DNA of 64,000 nucleotides from Episyrphus balteatus (GCF_945859705.1 NC_079135.1:78500253-78564252); one strand, 5' to 3'; shown: positions 12,673 to 25,696, counted from the stretch's first letter. Made by a program: numbers and translations. The notes: generated by a model not told the origin, from the sequence alone.

Positions 12673-12717
12673 ACACTCAGACACAGTACACATATTATGT
12701 GTACTGTGACACTCAGA
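12673..12717. mobile_element. Minimal 27-bp palindromic element with 9-bp target duplications
   Basis: A 27-base palindrome (12682-12708) begins CACAGTACACAT and ends ATGTGTACTGTG. It is flanked on both sides by the same 9 bases, ACACTCAGA (12673-12681 and 12709-12717). The ends match those of the 387-bp element at 56489-56875, which is also flanked by a 9-bp duplication. This is a bare pair of terminal repeats inserted with a target duplication. Confidence 0.8.
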
Positions 12718-13447
12718 TAAAAAATAAACAATGACTATTTTGAATAGTTATCCCAGTTTTAACTATTCAAATAGTTATTTTTTCTTTGAGTGTAGTGCTT
12801 TACTCAGTGATTCGATTACACCTTAAATGATAAAATTTTCCAAATTTCCAGAACTTTGAACCCCCTATCTTCTGAGGCAGTAACTACAGTATAGAGTATT
12901 AAAATTTTGACATAAGATATCCAAATTTTGACTCTCAAAATTTTTCAGGGGAAATTTTTTTGAAAACTGTAATAAACCAGTGTCAAAAGATTTGTTATAA
13001 ACTAAAATAAATAATGATAAAGGGGGCCAAATACTGTTTCAAAGAAGGAATTTTTTGAGATTTCACAAGAACTGCATTTACCTTATTGAAACCCGTAAGT
13101 ATTTGGGATAAACAAGACCAAATTCTGAAAATCCTTAACTTCTTCTATCAGCATATTTCCTTTGAACCATTACTTTTGAGACTACCTGTATAAAAAAAGA
13201 CTTATAATAAAAAAAAAGTTTTTAATAACTTTTTTTTCTATTTTGTATCATTTTATATAAATTTCCCTCCGGCACAAGAGGGAGGAGACGAGAGATAGAC
13301 CACCCCCCTTCCATTGTAAAAAATGCATTGTATACCTATCTGACTATTTAAATAGTCACAACTATAACTATTTTAATATTTAAAATTGACTATTTAATTG
13401 TTGATTGGGAAAATATTGCGATGGACTATTAAAATAGTCACAAATAA

Positions 13448-14072
13448 CACTGGTCGGCAACGGATATAGAGCAAGAACCAAACACTACTTTTCGAGAGGA
13501 ATTTTGTGTGCTGAGTCCGAATCTGAAGTCAAAATTTTACTGGCACGTCACGTTTTTGAAATAATTTAATATTAATAGGTCAAAAACGCGTACATTTGGG
13601 TACATTTGACATCGAATTACATCACCGTTAATTTTTTGTTTTGTAAAACTACTTATGCAATCTCAAAACGCCATATTAACATGTCCTAAAGGTATTTATA
13701 TTTTTTCAAAACTATTTTTTTTCTCAAAGATATTGAAAAAAGAAATTTATGATAGATATCTCAAAATCTTGATTATTTTTTTCAAAGTAATGAATGGTTT
13801 TTTGAATCAAATTCCTTCTTGCGTCTTCTGATTTGGACTTATAAAGAGCAACATATTACAGAAAATAGATATTTTTGACTAAACATAAAAAAAACTCAAT
13901 TAAAAATTAGTTTTTGAAGCTTTATAGCGAAAATAGTGATGAGTATAGCTCAAAAACTAGACGTGATAGAAAAAATCTGTAAACAGTTTTGAATTCAGCA
14001 CACTAAAGTCAATCAAAATCACCTTATAAAGTTCTTGCTCCCAACTTTTTTTTAGTTTTTTGCCGACCAGTG
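13448..14072. mobile_element. MITE with CACTGGTCGGCAA termini
   Basis: Terminal inverted repeats CACTGGTCGGCAA at 13448 and TTGCCGACCAGTG ending at 14072, next to TAA/TA on both sides. The inner ends also pair (AGCAAGAAC near 13470 with GTTCTTGCT near 14031). The interior has no transposase coding. Confidence 0.8.
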
Positions 14073-16552
14073 TAATTTATTTTTAAACTATAAAGTAGTA
14101 AAAAAAAATTGTTAATACCTTATGCTTTTTTTTTCTCACCTCAATTTTGATTTCATTTGCTAATAAATTGCACATTAAATACCTACGTATCAAAAGTATC
14201 ACTGTGTTCAACGATAAGTTAATTTGGCATCTTGTTGCATCATTTTTTTTAACTGAATTTTCGATTCTAACAATAAACGAATTCAATAATCAACACATCA
14301 ATTAATTCAATAATTTCCTTCAATCAAAACTTTGAAAATTAAACAAATAAGTAAGTACATATGTATGTACATTGAATATAAACACATATATTTCATTCAT
14401 TAAAAATCACCAGATGAAATGTATTTGAAAACAGAACCCATCTAAATCATGTTCATAAGAAATATCAAATTCAAAAATTTGTATTCGAGCGCATTACCTA
14501 GAAACAAATTTATTATCAGTTCGATACAAGTCAAAAAGTCCATCCAACGTACAGGATGTTCTTTGTTAACCCTTTTGATTTTATTTTTTTTAGTATAGTG
14601 TTCTCTTTCTCTACTCTCATAAATTAAATAAATGTAATTATTATTCTTTTCCTTTTTTCTTCCACGTATCTCATAAGTCATAACTCATAAGCTTTGAGAA
14701 TGTGACCCTATACTTTAACAATTTAATAAAGATATTAACCTAATGTTGGAATACTTTGTATTTGAATAAGTTTGTTTAGGATGATACATTTCGGGTTTTG
14801 CTCAAATGCATGAAAACTCTGAGAGATAATAAATTAATGTAAGTAAGTAATTCAATAATAATTAGGTACTTTAAATTCATCACAATATCATGACATTCAT
14901 TCATGTAAAATCATTTATCAACTTTTGTCGCATTTTAAAACAATTTTCATTTTAAGTCATGCGTTACAAATATATTTTCTTTCAAAAACAATTTTTAAAT
15001 AAATGCGACATTTACAACGGGTGTGTAATTCATGCTCTGCATTAAATTACTATTTGAATACAAACAAAAATTTCAATTGTACAATAAAAACCTTTCTGGT
15101 GCCAAATTAAAGTGTCAAATAATTGAATAAAATTTGTATTACGACTACCTAAGTATATTGTTACAAAAAAATTGCATGTCTATTTAAATAAAGAGCAGAA
15201 GTTCTATTGATATAATTTGTCGTGCATTTAATGAAAGGTTCTTTTTTCCAAAAAAAAAATAATAATTGATACACATAAAATAAATAAATCAGATGAATAT
15301 AGTAGAATAGACCAAAAACAAACTGATATTGTTTATCACATGCGAGAACCATGAACTAAGTATGAATCTCTGACTATTTGTTTTCAAACTTACATTTTTT
15401 ATTAGCTAAACTCGTAGAATGAAGAAAGTACTCGTACTTTGTTAAATTATTTATATGTTTTCACTTTGAGTGATGGAAGTTGTTAAAACTAGAAGGAATT
15501 AATAATGCATTAGACAAAATGTTAAAGCAGAAAAAATAGACATTTCTGAGTTTAACTTAATTTGCAATGAAATGTTTTCTTTTTTTTTTGGAATCTACTA
15601 ATCAAAGTTATCAAAAAGGGCGTGTACATTAAATTGTATATATGTAAATAATATAAATTTGGAAAGAAATTCATCTGTATGCAAGATGTATTTTTTGTCC
15701 TAATTGTGTAATGTACTTTAAGTACCTTAGATAAGATAATCCTGATTTCCATATCCTTAAAAATTGACTTTGTATTGATGTTTTCTAAAACATGTTTGAA
15801 AATTAAAATAAATATTGTATTTTGCCAGATAGACGGAAGGCATTTTTTCAATATTTCCAGTCAAAAGGATTGGTAGATTTTCTTTAAACTTAGTAAAGGT
15901 GATTTTTGCGTAATCTTCAAGACCAATTTTTTTTTTAATTCTTTTTTACTGATACCTATCCTATTTGCAGTTTTGGAGTTTTCTCGAAAACGGCTCTTAC
16001 GATTTCGATTTAGTTTGGTTTCCGTAATTACCTGTTATGATTTGAGTAGTTCTAACAAAACTTCTTTTTTTTTTGTTTTTTCGAAAAATGCCCAAAACTG
16101 GCATTTTCTTATACTTATTTCGTCAAAATAATAACCAATTTTATTCAAAATTTTCAGACAGATTTGTCTGTATCATTTTTAAGGATGAAATATATTTAAA
16201 TTTTCAATAAAAAAGGTTTTGGAAAAAATAAATAAGATTATTTAATTTTTTATTTTGAAATCATATTTTATTACAAAATTTCTTACAGATATCCCTATTT
16301 TAAAGAAATGTGACGTACCTACTATTTCATAACAAAAATCAATTTATGCGGTACACCCATTTTTACCCCCAATAAGCTATAAGCTGTGGTTCCATTTGTC
16401 TGCTTGCGTGGTCAGAATAAAAATTAAGGCTAAATTCATTAGCAGGCAAGCTCATCATCACTAAACGAAAAACGAGGTTGCATCCGTTAATCCTACTGCC
16501 ATCTGCAATCAAGAAAAAGTGTCCCTGGCAAAATATAATTGTAGGTACATCT
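14073..16552. other. Non-coding intergenic stretch
   Basis: AT-rich with scattered short minus-strand frames that lack motifs. No gene, RNA or complete repeat was recognised. Confidence 0.4.
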
Positions 16553-16566
16553 TTTATATAAAAAGG
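16553..16566 (+). promoter_or_regulatory. TATA-box-like element
   Basis: TATATAAAAAGG lies about 100 bp upstream of an ATG that opens a signal-peptide-like sequence. The pairing suggests a small RNA polymerase II promoter, by composition and spacing only. Confidence 0.35.
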
Positions 16567-16653
16567 TAAAAGGATGCAATCTTAATCTTTTGTGCATCTT
16601 AAAACCAACAACCCTCATAAACCTCAGAAGAACACTTGCCCATTAAAACAATA

Positions 16654-16683
16654 ATGAAGCTTTCCATTTCTCTAGTGTTTTTT
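16654..16683 (+). CDS. Candidate first exon of a small secreted protein (partial)
   Basis: ATG followed by KLSISLVFF, a compact hydrophobic signal-peptide start, and then a possible donor GTATGC at 16684. Reading through gives a stop three codons later. The upstream TATA-like element and a leader of about 90 bp with Inr-like sequence fit a short secreted-peptide gene. No convincing second exon was found, so this may be a dead remnant. Confidence 0.3.
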
Positions 16684-17689
16684 GTATGCAATTAGTGTTT
16701 ATTTTATTTGGTTCAAATAATGTTAATCCGTTTAAGCATAATTCTTAAAATAATAAAAAAAAAATGGTGAAATAATTTTAAAATTGTTTTAACCCAATTA
16801 GAGTTTTTTTTTATATTTAACAAGCAAACACTTTTAACTTGGTGTTTTACAAGTTGCAATTGGATTTGCATATTATGTAATGTTGTTTACTTAATTGGGC
16901 CAGAAAATGCGGTTGAAAGTGTTAAAAGAATATTTTTAAGCACAAGAATTATGTTTGACTGAAGAGGTTAATAAATTAACTGAAAGAGTTTTCAGTTTTT
17001 CTTGTCAAGTTTTTTTTTTTCTTTTACTTCGAATTACTTGTCCTTGGAATAAACGCTCCTGTGGTTGGTGGGAATTTTTGTTATTCAGATGAGAATATAT
17101 TATGAGCTCAAGAGAAGAATGATTCTAGAGATAAACTTTTTTTTTCAGAAAAAGTAAAATGAAAAAACGTTGGAAAGTACAGGAAACTTTATTTGATGAT
17201 TCCAAAATTCGTCGAAAGTATACAATGAAATGATGATGATGATTCATTTGTCAATCTATTGTCCATAATAGAAAGAGTAGATATACACATTTCCTGAAAT
17301 ATACCCTTTGGCAAATTATTCAAGTTCTAAAGCCAAATTAAAAACTTCAAGATTAATTTTCAGGAGCAACATGAAAACTAATACAGTAGTATTGATTTTA
17401 TTGAAAAGATGGTTCCCGAATAAAAAAAAAAATATTAGATCTCCAGGCTTTCAGTCTAATGGAAAAAACTTGCTCCTGTTTGCAAATTTGGCCATTATAT
17501 TCTAAATAATTGGTATCAAACATGCAAAAACTTAAATTTTTTAAAGAAAATTTCCTGCAAATTTCCTCGAAAATTTTTTTTTTCAATTTTTACATTACTT
17601 TCAAAATAACAAGAAAACCTAAAATCTAATGACTTCCGGATATATGTACATGTACATGTATTTAGTTACTTTACAAATTTTTAATAAAA

Positions 17690-18680
17690 TAAAATGCACG
17701 AACTTGCTCTTAGAGTTCAAGCTGCTTAAACTTTTAAGACTTTTTATATGTATATAAATTTGGGAAATGTCAGGTAAAAAAAACAATAAATAAAACAAAA
17801 AATTCGTTTTAAAAAAATAAAACAAAATCTGAAATCAAATCGCCCTCCAAAACAAGTATGCAGTTTTGATTGATATATTAAGATGCATTTTTAGAAAAAA
17901 AATTTTCAAAATCGTTAGAGCCGTTTTTTAAAAAAACTAATTTTTTTATAAATAATTTTTTGAGAAAAAAGTTTTAAAATAAAATTGGTATGCCATTTTG
18001 TAGAAATTACTAATCAACATCTAAAAACAAAATTTCAAAAAAATTCAATGTCCCGTTTTCGAAAATTTGATTTTTCAAAAAAAAATTTTTCAAATTTTTT
18101 TTTTTAATCCAAAAATTATTTTTCTCAAAATTTTATAAATTTATAAATTTTTATATTTTTGGCCTATATAGAAATTATATAAATGCTTTTTTACAAAAAG
18201 TTTCGTTGAAATCGAATAAGCAGTTTCGGAGCAAATTGGATTTGAAAAAAAAACAGTATGGCAAGTACCGTTAATATAATGATTTTCAAAAATAAATTTT
18301 TTCATTTGAAGATAGACTTTGTCTTAAAACTTCCAACAAAATTTTTTAAACAAAATCGTTGGAGCCGTTTTTGAGCAATTTTAACTTTACTAAAATCGGT
18401 ATATGACAAGTACCGTTATTTTTGGTCCAAAAAAGTTAATTCCGAAAACCCTTCTGGAGAGTCGCCAAATAACAGTATATCCGTTTAGGCTGTAGCTTCG
18501 TTTACAGACAGACAGACAGACTTGTAGACTGACAGACAGACAGACAGACAGACGGACTTCCGGGACCCACTTTTTTGGCATTCTATATCATCGTAATGTC
18601 ATGGAAAAATGTTATCTCAACTTTTTTTTGTACGAATGCATAACTTAATACATAGTACCTATATCGCGAGTAAAAATTAA
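17690..18680. repeat. Dispersed repeat with internal (GACA)n tract, copy 1
   Basis: Shares with 24930-25875 an ordered set of segments: a Lys/Phe-rich T-tract region, GGCAAGTACCGTTA-type motifs, GGCTGTAGCT before a (GACA)n run (18506-18554), GGGACCCACTTTTTTGGCAT, CATCGTAATGTCATG, and the end AGTACCTATATCGCGAGTAAA. No terminal inverted repeat and no transposase, so the class is unknown. Confidence 0.75.
18506..18554. repeat. (GACA)n microsatellite inside the dispersed repeat
   Basis: Runs of GACA interrupted by CTTGTAGACT. Short open frames across this stretch are artefacts of the repeat. Confidence 0.9.
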
Positions 18681-19635
18681 GTAAGTTTTTATTAAGTAAG
18701 TAATTTTTAAGTAAATTTTTTTTTAATTTCTAAAATCATTTATCTTAAACATAATCATAATATTAGTTAATTTATTATTATAAATAAATCAAGAACAGAA
18801 AAATTTGCATTTTCATAAATAAAAGTTACACATACACCACAGTGACCCTCTCTAATTTAATCACTGGCTTGTAGTGGCTTAATTTGACCATTCACCATGC
18901 ATATGCATACATGCATACACACTTGTAGATTCAAAACTTAAAATATGGGGTGCTAAGATAACGAAACCCTTTATAAGCAATATTGCAAATAAAATACCTC
19001 GCGGAATTGTTACCTACCAACGAGTAACCCATGTAAAAAAAAACATAAACCAAATGATTTTCTTTGGCATCTCTCATTAAAAAAATACTATGACCGATTC
19101 ACTATAGCTCAACTTGGGCTAGACTCTCGGGTTGTTAGAGTTAATTTTAACTCAAGAGTTGTTATAAGTTTAGAATTTTGTTTTTCACTACTTATTTGTT
19201 GCGCATTTGCTGTGGCTGAGTTTCTCAGGCGGGGATAGAAAATTTCTCTCATGAGACCTTTTTTAAAGTTGACCACATTTTTTTCGTACGCCAATAAAAT
19301 AGGTACGTTTGATTAATTCCAGCGTTAAAATATGAAAATTGTCAATTTTCAAGTGTGGAAATGAAAATAATCGAACGAAAAGAAAAAAAAATGTTAGCAT
19401 TTTGATTGCATTTTTATTATTTGTAGTTAGTTTTAAATTCTTTAATAATATAAAAAAAAATATATTTTTGCAAGAAAAACACATCGTTTAGTTTTGCGGC
19501 TTATTGATTACCATGCGAATACCAATTGTCAAAATAGAAAATTTAATGCGTTTGAATTATTTTGCCAAAATGGAAGATATCTCAATAGTGGGAAAGAGAT
19601 ACTTCCAAATGTGCGACCAGGATCTTTCATCAATT

Positions 19636-19803
19636 TTTAAATGACTCTTTCGCGTACCAATCCACAGGCTTAGTGGGTTCAACTTTCAAAGTAAAATAAC
19701 CGGAGATCCAACTTTCATTAGTAGAAGGTGCCTGTATCCAGTTTCAGAGTTCAAAAGCTCTGTTAATTCCTTATCATCGCTGTACTTGTTGGAGAAGTCG
19801 GAT
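19636..19803 (-). pseudogene. Decayed Helitron helicase (Pif1-like) fragment
   Basis: The minus strand encodes KELTELLNSETG, then HLLLMKVGSPVILL, a stop, and KLNPLSLWIGTRK. This follows the C-terminal part of eukaryotic Helitron Rep-helicases, where a line like 'LNSL.P.G.PPH.L.LKVG.P.MLLRNLNP..GL.NGTRL' is conserved. The in-frame stop replaces the usual Arg after 'LL'. The fragment is short and the Rep domain and helicase core are not seen nearby. Confidence 0.6.
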
Positions 19804-20443
19804 ATTTGCTATGCGTGCGTCCATCATTGTTGTAAAAAAATACATTGTCTTCCGCTACAAATGAAAAAAAAAAAAAAAATATAAAAGATATTCAATGCAC
19901 CGAACATTTTCTGCATTAAAAAAATGTTATTGCAAATAAAAAAAATATTTTGCATTAAAAAAATGTTATTGCAACAAAAAAACGAAATACAATGTAAAAT
20001 GGCCTCGAAGGTCTATTTCAACTATAAAATTAAATCTTAATTAATGTAAGGCGTTTAGCCCTATGAAAAAAAATTAACACATTTTGCATTGATTTATTTT
20101 TTAATTCAATTTTTTTTTAAATGCAATAACGTTAATTTTTAGAAAATTTGGTTTTGCACAGAATTTTATTTTTACTGCAAACATTTCTATTTGAAATTAT
20201 TATTACCTAATTGTATAATTTTAAATACAATTTTTTTTTAAATTTTTACAACCCGGTGTCAATTGAACTGGCGTGATTGTCTCCGTTTCAATCATTGTTG
20301 TTGATTTCGTTCAGTTCGTGCCTCTTGAGATTGGGACAGAAAAAATTGTCTGCATTAGGTCTGGCATTATTCCAAAATCAATTTATCATCAAATATTTTA
20401 AGTAGAGAGTAGAGTTATATAGCAACAACGATAAACGATAACT

Positions 20444-20987
20444 ACACTTAGGAGCAAAAAAATGGAATCAAATTTTGCGTTCTGTAAAAACGATAATTGG
20501 TTGTGAAGTAATCGACATACATGAATGTTAATGGTACCATTGAAAAGCTTGAAACAAAAGCTTTAAGTCAATGCTAAGAACTCAAAAATCCGTTCGTTGG
20601 TTCCATCCATCCAACATAAATGAAGTATGTAAGGAAAAAAAAAACTGAAATTAAAATACAAATTATCTGGAAAATTTAACATTTAAAAAAAATTAAGTGC
20701 AATTCATTGACAGACAACGCTAATACTATCGTTGGAAAAAAAAAACTGAAATTAAAACAGAGAGTATCTGGAAAATTTAACATTAAAACAAATATGAAGT
20801 GCAATTTATTGGCAGATAGCGGTAACACTATCGTATGCATTTTTATGTTTTTACCAACAATTCAAAGTAAAAAATACAAGCTTTAAAATGAGACCATGAG
20901 ACTTTGAATAAAAATATTTTATACATGGCAATTTTTGTTTTTAATATAATATAATTTATTTGATTCCGTTTTTTTGCTCCTAAGTGT
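20444..20987. mobile_element. MITE with internal tandem duplication
   Basis: Termini CACTTAGGAGCAAAAAAATG near 20445 and, inverted, CACTTAGGAGCAAAAAAACG near 20986, next to TA. Inside, a unit of about 100 bp (roughly 20635-20735) is repeated head to tail at 20736-20834 with moderate divergence (shared ATCTGGAAAATTTAACATT). No coding capacity. Confidence 0.8.
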
Positions 20988-21026
20988 AGAAGGGATTTAA
21001 AAATAAAAGCAATATTGTAATAGAGC

Positions 21027-22717
21027 AAGATCCCAGGGCCGCCAGACATTACTTATTTTCTCAAGAAAAAAATTTATGGAATTACGTAGTGCTAGGACAT
21101 ACTATTAGTGTATTGATACTGGCTATCTTGTGCCGACGGCCATTTTACCGGTAACAGGTGCTAAAGGTACGAAAAAAACGTACTTACTTTTCTTATTTTC
21201 TCAAGGCTGATTTTTATATATGATACTCAGGGAACTAATTCAATAATTTTTGTAAGCTGCCAGACCCATCGGATGGGCCTAACACCTTGCCAGACACGCA
21301 TAATAGGAATCAGGAAAGTTAGATTTTATTATATGGGGGTCTGGGAAAAAATTTATAAAATATTTTGACTTCAGGACTCGAAAGAGTATCAAGACACGCG
21401 TCGAAAACCACGTTTTGTACAATCGCATCTAGAGTAATTTGGCCGCCATTTTGTTTTTTTTTTTTTAATAAAAATTGCAATTTTTCACATAACTCACGTA
21501 TTTTTGAATCTACAGAAAAAAAATGTAACGCAAACTTGAAGATAATTTAATTTACTACAATATATGTTAAATTACTTTTTTCGATTATACCTTCGGTTTA
21601 ACAGTTAGGGTTGGTTTTTTTTTTAAACCATATTTTCTTCATATCTCTTTTATTTGAGCTTTTTTGAAAATTAATTTGAAGTCTGGCAAGGTGTCAGGCC
21701 TATCCGATGGTCTGGCAGCTAACAAAATAATTTTATTGAATTAGTTCCCTGAGTATCATGTATAGAAATGAAGCTTGAGAAAATAAGTAAAGTTAAACTA
21801 TTTTTTTCAAAGCTTTAAGATGTCTGGCAAAAAAAATGGCTGTCGGAATTGGTCTGGCAGTGTTAGCTATAAGATTTTTTTCTTGTCTGAGTGCAACCTA
21901 CACGCCTAGGTTCTTGTTACATCTGATGCAAATTACCCTGTACTAGAACCTTTTTCCTATATTAAAAAATTGCAACCTTTTTGAAGTTTTTTTCCTACAG
22001 ATCAAAAACGGTCTGTCACATCGAAAAACCATTAATGTAATAAATGAAGGTAATAAAAAGATCTACAACTTTTACTTCAAATTAATTTTCAAAAAAGCTC
22101 AAATAAAAGAGATATGACGAAAATATGGTTTAAAAAAACAACCACCCTAACTGTTAAACCGAAGGTATAATCGAAAAAAGTAATTTAACATATATTGTAG
22201 TAAATTATATTATCTTCAAGTTTGCGATACATTTTTTTCTGTAGATTCAAAAATACGTGAGTTATGTGAAAAATTGCAATTTTTATTAAAAAAACAAAAT
22301 GGCTGCCAAATGACTCTAGATGAGATTGTGAAAATGTGGTTTTCGACGCGTGTCGTGTTTTTCGAGTCCTGAAGTCAAATTATTTTATAAATTTTTTCCC
22401 AGACCCCCATATAATAAAATCTAACTTTCCTGATTCCTATTATGCGTGTCTGGCAAGGTGTTAGGCCCATCCGATGGGTCTGGCAGCTTACAAAAATTAT
22501 TGAATTAGTTCCCTGAGTATCATATATAAAAATCAGCCTTGAGAAAATAAGAAAAGTAAGTACGTTTTTTTCGTACCTTTAGCACCTGTTACCGGTAAAA
22601 TGGCCGTCGGCACAAGATAGCCAGTATCCATACACTAATAGTATGTCCTAGCACTACGTAATTCCATAAATTTTTTTCTTGAGAAAATAAGTAATGCCTG
22701 GCTGTCCTGGGATCTTG
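21027..22717. mobile_element. 1.7-kb fold-back (giant palindrome) element
   Basis: CAAGATCCCAGG at 21027 pairs with CCTGGGATCTTG ending at 22717, and the two arms remain complementary for about 650 bp each (left arm to about 21680, right arm from about 22050). The spacer is not random: 21675-21795 carries a further diverged copy of the arm segment containing GTCTGGCAAGGTGT, TTAGTTCCCTGAGTATCAT and CTTGAGAAAATAAG. No transposase is encoded. Fits a Foldback-type or composite MITE element. Confidence 0.85.
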
Positions 22718-24105
22718 GACTATAAGTTTATTTATTGGAACTAGAAACCCCACAGTGTAGGAAAAAATGTTTTAGAGTACCTACTTTGTGCTTCTAGTTA
22801 TGGACATTGCAGGCGTTAAAAAAGGTTTGAAATGAGATACTTATGCTCAATTTTTTTGAAGATGTAAATACTATAATAGTAGGAAAAAGAAAACCGAAGA
22901 GAAGAGACGCAAAATGCTGATAGAAAAAATTTAGATATATATTTTTTAAAGTGCGAAGATAGTGAGATTGTTTAAGGGGAGAAATGCATAAACGAAAATG
23001 TAGGTACTTAAAACAAATACTTTAGAATATTGAGAAAGAAGTCATTCGAGAATAACTAAGATTCTGTGGCGCAAATTGCATTTATATCTTATATATTTGT
23101 CTTTGTTTGAAAATAATGACACAATAAGAGCATTAATTATTTCAAACAATTTATGTATAAAATATGTGCAGTCGAATAAAATACTTTTAATACAGAGTGT
23201 GAATTTTTTCTTACACCATTATAATATCATAGAAAATAAAAATACCACAAACTTCTTGTTAGGCTTCCTGCACATTAGTAGAGTACCTCTTTAATATGTT
23301 TATTTTTGCGATAGAAAATATGTTTTTTATTGATTTTTCTCTTCTTATCCTGCCGCCATCCATTGATTTATACTCAAAGAGGGCAATTTTAAAAACAAAT
23401 GACGACATAGTTTCGTATAATCTTATGTAAAGAACACACGCAATGCCTATCATAAAACGGATACGGTATAATGGCTATATAGAAATCGCAATACATTGCA
23501 ATATTTTACTTCATATAAGGCAAAATGAGGATAAAATGAAATTTCGGAGAAAAAATATATATATTTTTTATGGTTCAAGGTTTTAATAAGTTTAAGTATG
23601 AAAGAAAAAAATTATGTGGCTGGAAAATTTTAAGTTCACTTTAATTTTAAAAACTCACAATAAAACTAACTAATGATGATGAGTTATCACAATAAGATTA
23701 AAATCATCGTAAACCTGTAAACTTTAATCCACAAGGTCATATTTCAGGAGATTACAGTCGTCCAGAGAATTTATGCATCTTAGAAATCTAAAATGATGTG
23801 CAGAAAGATACCCAGCTGAATTTGAAAAAAAAAATCCGGGCATAAAGTAAATTAAGAAAAGTAAACAAAGCGGTCCGAGGTAACTTCCTTTTGGTACACT
23901 TGATCAAACAAAGAATGAGCTTGAAATCACATTACCTATTTCAAAATACTTGAGTGAAACACAATGTCTTCTTAAATTTGACTCTTTATGTGACAACCCT
24001 TTTTTGTTTCAGTGTACTTAAAGATAAAAGTAAAATAGGTTTTGATTCTGAAGTAAATTTATTGGTCTGAAACATTACAAGAGCAAGAGCATCATTTTAT
24101 TATTA
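22718..24105. other. Non-coding stretch
   Basis: AT-rich, no supportable gene. A possible acceptor near 23744 is followed by only 11 codons before a stop. Confidence 0.4.
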
Positions 24106-24237
24106 TCATGCTCCATTCAAATTGATGTCACTTGTCAACTGAGGTGTTGTATTTTCTTGAAGTTCTTGTGTGTGTTGCTGTTGCTTTTTTTCAACTGAAG
24201 GATAGACACAAGCAGTTTCATACAAATAAGGTACATT
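24106..24237 (-). CDS. Orphan last exon of an unknown minus-strand gene
   Basis: Acceptor TATTATTAG at 24238-24240 (minus strand) is followed by 43 codons and TGA. The peptide runs NVPYLYETACVYPSVE, then a Gln-rich part KKQQQHTQELQENTTPQL, and ends TSDINLNGA. A stop sits immediately upstream in frame and there is no internal Met, so it can only be translated if spliced from upstream exons, which should lie at higher coordinates. None was identified. I do not recognise the family; the sequence looks like a cytoplasmic tail. Confidence 0.4.
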   Translation of the reverse strand, partial: NVPYLYETACVYPSVEKKQQQHTQELQENTTPQLTSDINLNGA

Positions 24238-24929
24238 CTAATAATATGATCCTTATCAAACACACTCGCATCTCAAAAATGATACCCACCTGTTGTACTT
24301 AAATTTTTTTTTATTTTTCTTAATTTATATTGAAGTAAACGTAGGTAACGTTTTTTAAAGTTTTTCAATTTCATTTGAGTGTGTGTTTTTCAAAAAAAAT
24401 GTTGGAATACAATTTTGTTGATAAGGATAACGTATTTAGACACTATACATAGCCGCATTGTTCCAAAATAGTACAAACAAGTCCACATAATGAAAAGTTC
24501 GTAATATGGGTTAGCTGGCTTTAGGCAAATTTTCGTATTCAGAATTTTTAATTTGAAAAAAATCGTTCAAAAACTTTTAATAAAAACATCTTACCTCATT
24601 TTGTATGAAATAAAGGAAAGCTTTAAAAAGAGCTGAAGCAAAGTGTTGTTATATTATGCTTTTTTTTTAACTCAATTATTATTTATAAATTGTTGTCGTA
24701 TTTTATGCAAATCACCGATTATAAAAGAAATATATAAACATTTTTCTAAGTCTAATAACGACCAATCTACTTCGCCATTTCTGAACTTGTGACGAACTTT
24801 ACTCAAATTTGTTGTCTTATTTGACTGGACTATACTTATAAGAAATTAAATTCAAACTAATTTTTTAAACACATTTTTTTTTTATTTTACTTAATTTCAA
24901 GTTCAAGTGTGAATAAAATAAATTGCACG

Positions 24930-25696
24930 ACTGGAATCGCACGTACTTGCTCTTATGCTTAAAGTAACTATAATGTTAAAGCTTTTTATTCAAGAAATTT
25001 AAAATTTGATATTTTGAAGAAATTTCATAAGTAGTATAAAAAAATTAAATCTGTTTTTATAATTAATTAAACTCCGTTTTAAATTATCTTAAAAAAAAAA
25101 CAAATATGCCATTTTATTTCTTGTATAAAAAGGTATTTTTAGAAAAAAATTTTCGAAAATTGTAGGAGCCGTTTTTTAAAAAAATAATTTTTTATGTATA
25201 AAAATTTTTTAACATTTTTCAAAAAAAAAGTTGGTTTGCCATTTTGAAGAAATAATTAATTTACACATAAAAACTAAATTTCAAAATTTTTCATTGATCC
25301 GTTTTCAAAAAATTGATTTTTCAAAAAAAAAATTTTGAAATATTTTTTAAAAATCCAAAATTGCGTTTTTTGAAAATTTTCGGGTTAATGTTGTACGAGA
25401 TATTCAGAAACGAAAAAAACCGTTCTATGACAGGTACCGTTAATAACGGTACAAAAAATATTTTTTTTATTTAAAAATTTGGCTCTTATGTGTAGTACTA
25501 CACACACAAATTTTAATCAAAATCGTTAGAGCCGTTTTTGAAAAAAATTAACTTTTCTATTTCCGTTATATGGCAGGTACCGTTAGTTTTGGTCATAAAA
25601 AAAAAATTTCAATTTCCCCTCTAGGGAATCACCAAAAACTGCTAACTACCAAGTTTGAAGAAAATCACTTCACTCGTGTAGGCTGCAGCTCCAGAT

